Positions 1 to 6,191 of a stretch of 10,785 nucleotides of DNA are shown in pieces. The stretch is from Thermoplasmata archaeon (GTDB lineage Archaea > Thermoplasmatota > Thermoplasmata > Lutacidiplasmatales > UBA184). Under the pieces are notes generated by a model, which searched no databases, was not told the DNA's origin, and saw nothing but the letters and a program-made list of their open reading frames with translations. How positions within the stretch are numbered: position 1 is the stretch's first letter; every line of letters begins with the position of its first letter. The stretch is taken from positions 1 to 10,785 of the forward strand of contig JAKAPG010000035.1 of assembly GCA_021823085.1 (NCBI GenBank), given 5' to 3'. Position numbers and translations under genes: made by a program.

Positions 1-281
1 CGCACGCGCTCGGGATGGTGCGAGTGGCGCCGCAAGAACGCGGGATCGATGCTGAAGTAGGTGCGCACGTACTCCAGGTTCTCGGGACGAACGACGAGGA
101 CGAGATCGGTGACCCCAGCGGCGACGAGGGTCTCGAGGACGATGTGCGTCACCGGCTTGAGCACCGGCTCGCCGTGTCCGTCGCTCGCCGCGTCGAACAG
201 CGGAAGAAACTCCTTGCGGACGAGGCGGGCCCAGGGGAGCATTCGGCTCCCGTCCCCGGCGAGGGTAACGACCCCGCGCAT
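1..281 (-). CDS. UTP--glucose-1-phosphate uridylyltransferase-like sugar nucleotidyltransferase (GalU type), N-terminal part, truncated by window edge
   Basis: Only the first 93 residues are inside the window; the gene continues past position 1. The reading frame opens with ATG (complement of 279-281), 4 nt after the stop of the upstream sulfoquinovose synthase gene. Residues 7-13 (LAGDGSR) match the glycine-rich nucleotide-binding loop of GalU/RmlA-type nucleotidyltransferases. This is followed by MLPW and R-K-E-F-L-P-L (residues 22-28), the usual P-K-E-x-L-P region of GalU. Residues 45-65 (THIVLETLVAAGVTDLVLVV) fit the helix plus strand that follows. Such enzymes make UDP-glucose or a related NDP-sugar from UTP and sugar-1-phosphate in the cytoplasm. 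UDP-glucose is the substrate of the neighbouring enzyme, so the two genes plausibly supply consecutive steps. Exact sugar and nucleotide specificity cannot be read from this fragment; a glucose-1-phosphate thymidylyltransferase is the main alternative. Confidence 0.8.
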   Translation of the reverse strand, partial: MRGVVTLAGDGSRMLPWARLVRKEFLPLFDAASDGHGEPVLKPVTHIVLETLVAAGVTDLVLVVRPENLEYVRTYFSIDPAFLRRHSHHPERV

Positions 282-285
282 CGCG

Positions 286-1509
286 CTACGTCGCTCCGCT
301 CGGCGGGGGCGTGGGGGGCGTCGGCGCGCGGGCTCCGAGCGACCCGCGGTTGTCCGGTCGTCGCCAATCGACGGTCGGCTGTACCACGTGCCGCTTCGCC
401 TCCAGGCGTCGACGGTAGCGTCGCAGGGTCTGGAAGATCTCCCGGATCACTTCGTCCAGCGTGCGCGTGCGCCGGTAGCCGAGCGTGTAGAGGTGCTCGT
501 GGATCGGTTCGTAGCCGTGCCGCTCCTGCTCCACCCGGGGGTTGGGCATGTGGGCGATCGTCGGCGAGTAGCCCAGTTCGCGCGCGATCCCCGCGGTGGC
601 CTCGGCGAGATGGTTGACCGAGTAGGCGGCGTCGAACTGATTGAAGACGCGATACTCGCCCGCGGAGGCGGGGTGCTCGACGGCGATCCGCAGGGATTGG
701 ATCGAATCCTCCAGCGCGAGGAAGCCGCGGGTCTGGCCGCCCTGCCCGTAGACCGAGAGCGGGAGCCCAAGGATCGCCTGGACGATGAAGCGGTTGAGGA
801 CCGTGCCCCAGGTCTCATCGAAGTCGAAGCGCGTGAAGAGGCGCCGATCGGTCATCTCGGGCGTCCGGATGCCGTAGATCACGCCCTGCATCACGTCGGT
901 CGCGCGCAGGTTCCAGATCTTGCTCGCGAACATCACGTCGCCGGAATCGAAGACCTTGCTCCAGTGGTACCAGCTCCCCGCCTGGCGCGGGAACGGGAGC
1001 GTGTCCGTACCGCCGCGGTACTCGACCTCGAAGAAGCCCTCGGGGATGGGCACCCGGGGGGTCCCGTACTCGCCCATCGTGCCCATCTTGACGAGGTGCG
1101 CATCGGGGGCCTTGTCGCGCATCGCGTAGAGGAGGTGGAGCGTGCTCGTGACGTTCTGGACTTGCGTCATGACCGCGTGGCGCACGTCGATCATCGAGTA
1201 CGGCGCGCTTCGCTGCTCGCCGAGATGCACGATCGCGTCCGGCCGCTCGGTCGCGAGGACCTTCTCCACGAGATCGTAGTCCGCGAGGTCGCCCCGGTAG
1301 AACGCGATCTCCTTGCCGAGGACCTCCTTGACCGCGAGCTGCCGGCGCGCGAACGACGGGATCGGCGTCGCGGACCAGCTCCCCACCTCCGCGACCCGGC
1401 GGCGCGTCGCGAAGTTGTCGATCCCCACGACCTCGTGGCCGCGGGCGAGCAAGTGCAGAGCGAGCGGCCAGCCCGAATAGCCATCGATGCCCGTGACCAG
1501 TACCTTCAT
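286..1509 (-). CDS. agl3: UDP-sulfoquinovose synthase (SQD1/Agl3 family)
   Basis: A 407-residue extended short-chain dehydrogenase/reductase with all SQD1 hallmarks. It has the NAD-binding loop TGIDGYSG (6-13), GDLAD (73-77), MGTMGEYGTP (142-151), the catalytic Y181-x3-K185 in SWYHWSK, and T144-M145 in the position of the SQD1 active-site threonine. YGQGGQTRGFL (254-264), RVFNQF (287-292) and PNPRVE (322-327) follow. The enzyme converts UDP-glucose plus sulfite to UDP-sulfoquinovose. In archaea the family member Agl3 of Sulfolobus feeds S-layer N-glycans rather than a sulfolipid. Residues from about 372 on, ending in a Pro/Thr-rich tail, look like a disordered extension. The ATG at 1509 is preceded by a weak purine stretch (GAAGGT, roughly 1516-1521) and a TATA-like element at 1541-1547. 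The nucleotidyltransferase gene follows after 4 nt, suggesting one transcript. The family call is secure; use in N-glycan versus lipid is inferred. Confidence 0.93.
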   Translation of the reverse strand: MKVLVTGIDGYSGWPLALHLLARGHEVVGIDNFATRRRVAEVGSWSATPIPSFARRQLAVKEVLGKEIAFYRGDLADYDLVEKVLATERPDAIVHLGEQRSAPYSMIDVRHAVMTQVQNVTSTLHLLYAMRDKAPDAHLVKMGTMGEYGTPRVPIPEGFFEVEYRGGTDTLPFPRQAGSWYHWSKVFDSGDVMFASKIWNLRATDVMQGVIYGIRTPEMTDRRLFTRFDFDETWGTVLNRFIVQAILGLPLSVYGQGGQTRGFLALEDSIQSLRIAVEHPASAGEYRVFNQFDAAYSVNHLAEATAGIARELGYSPTIAHMPNPRVEQERHGYEPIHEHLYTLGYRRTRTLDEVIREIFQTLRRYRRRLEAKRHVVQPTVDWRRPDNRGSLGARAPTPPTPPPSGAT

Positions 1510-1540
1510 CCGTCGACCTTCGCGGCGAGCGATACGACTC

Positions 1541-1547
1541 GTTTAAC
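1541..1547 (-). promoter_or_regulatory. TATA-like element for the sulfoquinovose synthase transcript
   Basis: On the minus strand GTTAAAC is one of the few AT-rich stretches in the divergent gap. It is centred about 35 nt upstream of the ATG at 1509, so a start about 26 nt downstream would leave a leader of roughly 8-9 nt. No strong purine-rich BRE is visible next to it. Confidence 0.35.
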
Positions 1548-1598
1548 CCTGAGGTCCCGGTTCGGGTGGGGCGTTCCCCGCGGGAAACGGCCGAAACT

Positions 1599-1605
1599 CA
1601 ATAAA
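1599..1605 (+). promoter_or_regulatory. TATA-like element for the PAC2 operon
   Basis: CAATAAA lies about 53 nt before the TTG start at 1655. Initiation about 26 nt downstream would give a leader of roughly 25 nt carrying the purine-rich GGGGGAAGAG at 1641-1650. Confidence 0.4.
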
Positions 1606-1654
1606 CCGACCGACCTTCGGTGGGAAGAGGGCCGTCCCCGGGGGGAAGAGAACG

Positions 1655-2428
1655 TTGACCGGCCGCCTCCAGATCGTCGACACGCAGGGCGACTCCCTGA
1701 GCGGGGCGATGATGATCGTCGGCTTCCCCACCCACGGTCTCGTCGGCTCGGTCGCGGCGTCCTACCTCGTGCACACGCTCGACATGACGCCCGTCGCCTA
1801 CATGGTCGGGGAGGAGCTGCCCCCGACCGTCGTCATGGAGGAGGGCGTCGTCGGAGCGCCCGTCCGGTTCTATGCGAGCAAGACCGTGTGCGGACCGGAC
1901 CGAACGTGCGATCAGCTGGTCGTGGCGATCTCCGACATCCAGCCACCGGTGGATCTCCTCAACGAGCTCGGACGCACCCTCCTCGACTGGGCCGAAGGGA
2001 AGTCGATCCAGCTGGTCGTGGCGGTCGAGGGCCAACCGATCGAGAACGAGACGAAGAGCGACGCCCGCGTCGTCGCGATGGCGAACCGGGCTGCGGCCCC
2101 GCTCCTCGATCGCTACGCGTTCACGGCGGCGAGCGGCGTCGTGACCGGGTTCGCCGGGGGCATCCTGCTCCCGGCGATCTCCCGGACGATCCCGGTCCTC
2201 TGCCTGATCGCCCAGGCGCACAAGGACTACCCGGACGCGCGGGCGGCGGCGAAGGTCATCGAGACGATCAACCCCTTGGTCCCGCTCCTCGTCCTCAATA
2301 CCCGACCGCTCCGCGAGAGGGCCCGGCAGATTGAGGCCGAGGTCCGGGCGAGCCTGACCCAGCAGCAGAAGTCAATCGCGAACCTGCGTCCCATCGAGAC
2401 GGACGGGGCAGGTGATATGTATCGCTGA
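1655..2428 (+). CDS. PAC2-family proteasome assembly chaperone / gate-interacting protein with C-terminal HbYX-like tail
   Basis: A 257-residue protein of the archaeal PAC2 (PbaA/PbaB-like, COG1938/COG2047) family. Family signatures are GFPTHGLVGSVAASYL (23-38), the Glu/Pro-rich EELPP (53-57), TAASGVVTGFAGGILLP (157-173) and the YPDARAAAKVIETIN motif (192-206). Residues 217-245 are charged and Gln-rich and look helical or coiled-coil. The chain ends in Met-Tyr-Arg, which fits the hydrophobic-Tyr-any (HbYX) signature that PAN and PbaB use to dock into pockets of the 20S proteasome alpha ring. A role with the cytoplasmic proteasome is therefore likely; whether it assembles the particle or opens its gate cannot be told. 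The start is TTG, supported by GGGGGAAGAG four nucleotides upstream; the next in-frame methionines lie inside the fold. It overlaps the next gene by 17 nt, implying translational coupling. Confidence 0.92.
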   Translation: MTGRLQIVDTQGDSLSGAMMIVGFPTHGLVGSVAASYLVHTLDMTPVAYMVGEELPPTVVMEEGVVGAPVRFYASKTVCGPDRTCDQLVVAISDIQPPVDLLNELGRTLLDWAEGKSIQLVVAVEGQPIENETKSDARVVAMANRAAAPLLDRYAFTAASGVVTGFAGGILLPAISRTIPVLCLIAQAHKDYPDARAAAKVIETINPLVPLLVLNTRPLRERARQIEAEVRASLTQQQKSIANLRPIETDGAGDMYR

Positions 2429-2918
2429 GCCCGGGCCGGCCCAACCCCTGGGCGCGGACGACGGAGCCGAACCCCCGGCGACGCTCCGCGGGTTCCATCC
2501 CGCGGATCTCGACGCGATCATGCAGATCGTGGCCGAGGGGCTGCACGAGCACTACGATGCCACCCTCTACGGGACGTTGAGCGCGGCGTGGCCCGAGGGG
2601 TTCCTGGTCGCGGCGGACGAGACGGACCGACCGATCGGCTTTCTGCTCGGGGTCAATCAGACGCCGAACGAGGGCCGCGTGCTGATGTTCGCCGTGGACC
2701 GGACCGCACGGCGCCACGGGGTGGGAACGATGCTCATGGAGACGTTCCTCGATCGGTGCCGGCGCCGGGGCCTGCGTCGCGCGACGCTCGAAGTCCGGGT
2801 GTCGAACGCGCCGGCGATCCGGCTGTACGCGCGGTTCCGGTTCAGCGTTGTCGACCTATTGCGCGGCTACTACTCCGATGGCGAGAACGGCTACCAGATG
2901 GCGCGCGACCTCGCCTGA
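2412..2918 (+). CDS. GNAT-family N-acetyltransferase, RimI-like (putative protein N-terminal acetyltransferase)
   Basis: A 168-residue single-domain GNAT. The acetyl-CoA pyrophosphate loop is R100-R-H-G103-V-G105 (R/Q-x-x-G-x-G) after strand VLMFAV (90-95). It is followed by LEVRVSNAPAIRLYARFRF (126-144), the RimI-type motif B in which Asn132 and Tyr139 are typical. A late RGYYSDGENGYQMARDL segment (151-167) mirrors the R-x-Y-Y-x-x-x-x-D-A-x-x-M end of RimI/Ard1 enzymes. Such proteins acetylate the alpha-amino group of protein N termini, or in bacteria ribosomal S18; the substrate here is unknown. The GTG start at 2412 lies inside the PAC2 gene and has only a weak purine run before it. Residues 1-24 look disordered, so a later start is possible, but no ATG occurs before residue 37. 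It lies between protein-turnover and ribosome-related genes. Confidence 0.87.
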   Translation: MICIAEPGPAQPLGADDGAEPPATLRGFHPADLDAIMQIVAEGLHEHYDATLYGTLSAAWPEGFLVAADETDRPIGFLLGVNQTPNEGRVLMFAVDRTARRHGVGTMLMETFLDRCRRRGLRRATLEVRVSNAPAIRLYARFRFSVVDLLRGYYSDGENGYQMARDLA

Positions 2919-2974
2919 CGCAGGGTCCGCCCGCCCCGCCAGCGCTAAGACGGGTGCCGTACGTTGCGAGCGCG

Positions 2975-4210
2975 ATGCCCGATCGATGGCCGGCCGCGAC
3001 CGACCTCATGACCCCGGACCCCGTCACCGTGACCCACGATGCGCCGGTGCGCGAGGCGCTCGGCCTGATGCGCTCGCGCGAGATCCACGAGATTCCCGTG
3101 CTCCGGGCGGACCGACTGATCGGGCTGCTGACCTTCGAATCGATCGCCCGCCGCGCGAACCTCCCGCTGTCCACCAAGGTCGAGCACCTCGTCATCCTGC
3201 CTCCCGTCATCCTCGCCAGCACCCCGTACCCCGAGATCGCGGAGCAGCTGCTCTCGACCGGGCTGCGCGCGGCCCCGGTCGTCGGACGGAAGGGGGAACT
3301 GATGGGGGTGATCAGCCGCTCGGACCTCGTCCGACCCCTGCCGATACTCGTCCGCTCGGCGAACCAACCGGTCGACGGGATCGCGCGCGCGATCGGGACG
3401 GTCCTGAAGGAGTCGGACCCCGTCCGCACCCTCCTGACCCGAATCCGGCTCCTCGAGGAACATCCGTTGCCCGTCGTCGACCGCAAAGGAAAGCTCGTCG
3501 GCGCCGTGGGGATCCGGGACCTCGGCCGGATCCTCTGGCGTCCGACCGTGGGCGGGAAGCGGGACGCCGAGACGAAGGGCAGCGCGATGGACGTAGAAGT
3601 CCGCACGATCATGCACTCTCCGGCCGTCACGACGAACAGCGGTACCTCGGTCTCGGAGGCTGCACGCCGGATGGTGCGCGAACACGTCTCGAGCGTCTTC
3701 GTGCTCGGGCCCACCGGCAAGCCCGAATCGATCGTCTCCCAGGGCGATCTGCTCGGGCTCGCGATTGCCGAAGCGGGTCGGGAGCGGAAGGCCCTCGGAG
3801 ACGTGTACGTCGAGATCACGGGGCTCCGCGGGGCCAGCGACCCATCGATCCTCACGGAGATCGATCGGGCCGTGGCCGGCGGGCTCCGTCGGGTCTCGAG
3901 GTTCGTGCGCCCGCTCCTGCTCAATCTTCACTACGCCCCGCACGCCACCCACCGGACCGGCGACATCTCGGTCGAGGCCCGGCTGCATACGAACCGGGGG
4001 ATCTATTACGCCTCCACGACCGGCTGGAACCTGCTCGCGGGCACCGGCGCCCTGATGGACGAACTCGTGACCCAGGTCCGTCGCCAGCAAGAGGAGGTCC
4101 GCCGGCCCCGCCGCCTCGGCGGCGCCCGCCGCCCGTCCGGCGAGGATGAGTCGATCACCGTGGATCCGGAGCTGGAGTCCCGGATCCGTTCCGCGACCGA
4201 GGACGCGTAG
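2975..4210 (+). CDS. Four-CBS-domain protein with C-terminal HPF/S30AE (ribosome hibernation)-like domain
   Basis: A 411-residue protein. Four CBS repeats are visible: about 6-60 (DLMTPDPVTV...LIGLLTFESI), 68-121 (PVVGRKGELMGVISRSDL), 133-186 (LPVVDRKGKLVGAVGIRDL) and 208-265 (IMHSPAVTT...SIVSQGDLLGL). Paired CBS repeats usually bind adenine nucleotides and act as energy sensors. Residues 276-378 have the order of the S30AE/HPF/YfiA fold: strand VYVEITGLRG, helix SILTEIDRAVAGGLRRVSR, strands around LLLNLHY, ISVEARLHT and GIYYASTTG, then helix LMDELVTQVRRQQEEVRR. HPF-type proteins silence or dimerise ribosomes in dormancy. I infer a nucleotide-sensing hibernation factor. A hydrophilic tail (379-411) follows. 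ATG 2975 is chosen because the first CBS repeat begins just after it; an in-frame GTG at 2954 is possible. The CBS part is certain, the HPF assignment is by pattern. It sits 22 nt before nac. Confidence 0.85.
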   Translation: MPDRWPAATDLMTPDPVTVTHDAPVREALGLMRSREIHEIPVLRADRLIGLLTFESIARRANLPLSTKVEHLVILPPVILASTPYPEIAEQLLSTGLRAAPVVGRKGELMGVISRSDLVRPLPILVRSANQPVDGIARAIGTVLKESDPVRTLLTRIRLLEEHPLPVVDRKGKLVGAVGIRDLGRILWRPTVGGKRDAETKGSAMDVEVRTIMHSPAVTTNSGTSVSEAARRMVREHVSSVFVLGPTGKPESIVSQGDLLGLAIAEAGRERKALGDVYVEITGLRGASDPSILTEIDRAVAGGLRRVSRFVRPLLLNLHYAPHATHRTGDISVEARLHTNRGIYYASTTGWNLLAGTGALMDELVTQVRRQQEEVRRPRRLGGARRPSGEDESITVDPELESRIRSATEDA

Positions 4211-4215
4211 GAGGC

Positions 4216-4221
4216 GGAGGT
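4216..4221 (+). promoter_or_regulatory. Shine-Dalgarno of nac
   Basis: GGAGGT lies 11 nt before ATG 4233, within a longer GAGGCGGAGGT run after the stop of the CBS-HPF gene. The spacing is long, but no other start codon lies closer in this frame, so it supports initiation at 4233. Confidence 0.5.
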
Positions 4222-4232
4222 TCCCGACGGCC

Positions 4233-4637
4233 ATGATGGGCAACCCGAGGGACCCTCGCCAGATGCAGCGGATGATGCGCCAGCTCGGCATGACGACGGA
4301 GGAGGTCCCCGGGGTCGAGGAGGTCATCGTGCGCACGGCGGACCAGGAGCACGTCTTCCAGCGCCCCGAGGTGACCATCCTCACGGTCCAGGGCGTGAAG
4401 ACCTATCAGGTCGTAGGCACGCCCCAGCTGCGCTCCCGCTCGGCGGGAGCGCCCCGCCCGGGCGGCGCGACCGGCGCTCCGGCGCCCACGGCCGCCGGCC
4501 CTCCGGAGGAGGACGTCGCTCTCGTGATGGAACAAGCCGGCGTCACGCGGGAGGAGGCGCTCGAGGCGCTCTTCGTCGCACGCGGCGCCCCGGCGGAGGC
4601 GATCCTCGCCCTCCTCGCGCGCCGAGGGAAGGGGTGA
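4233..4637 (+). CDS. nac: Nascent polypeptide-associated complex protein (archaeal NAC)
   Basis: A 134-residue archaeal NAC. The N-terminal Met-rich segment QMQRMMRQLGM (10-20) precedes the NAC domain (about 24-65). That domain contains VEEVIVRTADQEHVFQRPEVTILTVQG and TYQVVG, matching the alpha-type NAC barrel. After a Gly/Ala/Pro linker (70-91) comes a C-terminal UBA domain, EEDVALVMEQAGVTREEALEAL...AEAILALL (92-128). In archaea NAC forms homodimers that bind ribosomes near the exit tunnel and shield emerging chains. The linker is longer than in many archaeal homologues, which are commonly 110-125 residues. The start ATG at 4233 (ATG ATG) has GGAGGT 11 nt upstream; the second ATG is an alternative. 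The stop overlaps the GTG of the Nudix-Dph2 gene in a GTGA, so the two are translationally coupled. Function and family are secure. Confidence 0.95.
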   Translation: MMGNPRDPRQMQRMMRQLGMTTEEVPGVEEVIVRTADQEHVFQRPEVTILTVQGVKTYQVVGTPQLRSRSAGAPRPGGATGAPAPTAAGPPEEDVALVMEQAGVTREEALEALFVARGAPAEAILALLARRGKG

Positions 4638-6091
4638 GCGGGGCATCTCCGGGCACGGTCGAGCGAGAGTGCGTCGAAGGGTACCTCTACACCGCGCGAC
4701 CGTTCGAGCTGTGGATCTTCCGCCGCCCTCCGTCTCGCGGCGGGTTCTGGGTTCCCATCAGCGGCAAGGTCGAACCGACCGACGCGAACTTCGAGGCCGC
4801 CCTCCGGCGCGAGCTCCGAGAAGAGACCGGGCTCGAGCGGCCCCGGCGGGTCCTCCCGCTCGACTGGCAGGTGCCCTTCGATGCACCCCAGGGAGGGGGA
4901 ACCTGGCGGCTGACGGCGTTCGCGGTCGAGGTCGACCCGACCTGGAGACCCCGGCTCAGCGCCGAGCACGCCGCCTCCGAACGCGTCTCTCCTTCCAAGG
5001 CGTCGGTGCGCCTTCACTACACGGACAATCGCGAGGCGGTCCAACGGCTGGTCGAGCGCGTGCTTCCCGGGCTCGGGCCGGGCGCGCTCGAGCCTCCCCA
5101 CGTCTTCGCGCAGGTGGGACCCGAGCTCTATCGCGATCTGCGGGAGCGGCACCCCCGTCGGATCGCCCTGCAGGTTCCCGCGGGGCTGGTGCGGAACGCC
5201 CACGAGCTCGCCCAGCAGATCCGCGAGGCGACGGGCGCGCCGGTCTTCCTTACCGGGCGCGCGTGCTTCGGTGCCTGCGACGGACCGATGCCGGACGAGG
5301 TGTCGGGGGCCGACGTCGCGGTGGTGCTCGGCCACGCCCCGATCCCGAACATGGTCCCACCGCTGCCGACGTACTTCGTCGAGATGCGCCATCCCGGAGG
5401 CAATCCTCAGAGGCTCGCCGAGATCGTCGCGGCCGCGCGGCTCCCGGAACGGCTGGGAATCGTCGCCTCCGTCCAGCACCTCGACCTGGTCCCGGGGCTC
5501 GAGCGGGAGCTCGTTCGCTCCGGATACGCCCCCCGGGTCGGGACCGGCGATCACCGGCTCGCCTACGCCGCCCAGGCGCTGGGGTGCAACTACACCGGCG
5601 CCGAAGCGATCGCCGCCCAGGTCGATGCGTATCTCTTCCTCGGGACCGGGCGCTTCCACCCCGTCGGCCTCGCGCTCGCCACCGACCGTCCCGTCCATGC
5701 CCTCGATCCGCTGCAGGAGACGCTGGAACCCCCGATCGATCGCGGAGCGATCGTCCGGCGCCGTCAACTCCTGGTCGCCGGGGTGCGCGATGCCCGGCGC
5801 TGGGGGATCCTCGTCTCGACGTTCGCGGGCCAGAATCGGACGGCGACGGCGCTGACCTTGCAGTTGCGCGCCCGCCGTCACGGCCGCGAGGCGGAGATCC
5901 TGACGTTCTCCCGCACCGATCCCCGGGACCTCGAGGGCCGCGCGCTGGACGCCTACGTCAACACCGCCTGCCCTCGGATCGCCCTGGACGACTCCGACCT
6001 CTACCCGAGGCCCATGCTCACCCCGCCGGAGTTCCTGATGGCCCTCGGAGAGATTCCCCTCGAGCCGTATCGGTTCGATACCTACCACTAG
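4634..6091 (+). CDS. dph2: Nudix domain fused to Dph2 (2-(3-amino-3-carboxypropyl)histidine synthase)
   Basis: A 485-residue fusion. Residues 10-150 are a Nudix hydrolase domain. The box runs from G44 to L67 and keeps the metal-binding core R59-E-L-R-E-E-T-G66, but has Asp50 in place of the usual Glu and one extra residue before R59. Residues 155-482 are a full archaeal Dph2. Its three cluster-binding cysteines are C215 (CFGACD), C318 (ALGCNYTGAEA) and C446 (VNTACPRIALDD), with the family motifs GTGRFHPVGLALAT (337-350), DP (358-359) and RPMLTPPEF (459-467). Dph2 uses a 4Fe-4S cluster and SAM to put an aminocarboxypropyl group on a histidine of translation factor aEF2, the first step of diphthamide synthesis. 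GTG 4634 overlaps the nac stop (GTGA) with a purine run GAGGGAAGGG just before it. No stop separates the domains. The Dph2 call is firm; the Nudix substrate is unknown. Confidence 0.93.
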   Translation: MSGASPGTVERECVEGYLYTARPFELWIFRRPPSRGGFWVPISGKVEPTDANFEAALRRELREETGLERPRRVLPLDWQVPFDAPQGGGTWRLTAFAVEVDPTWRPRLSAEHAASERVSPSKASVRLHYTDNREAVQRLVERVLPGLGPGALEPPHVFAQVGPELYRDLRERHPRRIALQVPAGLVRNAHELAQQIREATGAPVFLTGRACFGACDGPMPDEVSGADVAVVLGHAPIPNMVPPLPTYFVEMRHPGGNPQRLAEIVAAARLPERLGIVASVQHLDLVPGLERELVRSGYAPRVGTGDHRLAYAAQALGCNYTGAEAIAAQVDAYLFLGTGRFHPVGLALATDRPVHALDPLQETLEPPIDRGAIVRRRQLLVAGVRDARRWGILVSTFAGQNRTATALTLQLRARRHGREAEILTFSRTDPRDLEGRALDAYVNTACPRIALDDSDLYPRPMLTPPEFLMALGEIPLEPYRFDTYH

Positions 6092-6191
6092 GGGCGAGGA
6101 ACGGGGCAGCGACCGGCCCAAGCAGGGGCACCCCTTCCGAGGGGACACGCATCGCGGGGCGACAGGCCCCCGGACCCGGATCCCGGTCACG
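6092..6191. other. Intergenic gap without recognisable signal
   Basis: One hundred GC-rich nucleotides separate the Dph2 stop from the next start. A short CCCC-TTCCGA-GGGG dyad (6131-6144) is present, but no T-run follows it and there is no TATA-like element. The next gene is therefore probably read through from the operon. Confidence 0.4.

Larger units (their letters stand above)
1510..1654. promoter_or_regulatory. Divergent promoter region between the sulfo-sugar genes and the PAC2 operon
   Basis: This 145-nt gap separates two divergent genes. It holds a TATA-like element for each direction (1541-1547 minus; 1599-1605 plus). Between them is a small inverted repeat, TTCCC-CGC-GGGAA (1574-1586), which could be an operator or may simply be chance in GC-rich DNA. 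Confidence 0.5.

Noticed and set aside
61..2334. A 757-codon plus-strand open frame over the sulfoquinovose synthase and PAC2 genes
   Set aside because: It is antisense to one conserved gene and out of frame with another, is rich in Arg/Pro/Gly, and has no domain pattern. Long empty frames are expected in GC-rich DNA.
2848..4149. A 433-codon plus-strand frame overlapping the CBS-HPF gene
   Set aside because: It is an Arg/Pro/Asp-rich shadow; the alternative frame carries four CBS repeats.
5114..6091. Dph2 as a separate gene starting at GTG 5114 after a free-standing Nudix gene
   Set aside because: No stop codon or frame change lies between the domains and no ribosome-binding site precedes this GTG, so a fusion is the simpler reading.
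6131..6144. A transcription terminator after Dph2
   Set aside because: The stem is only 4 bp and no T-rich run follows; archaeal terminators rely on T-tracts, and none is seen here.
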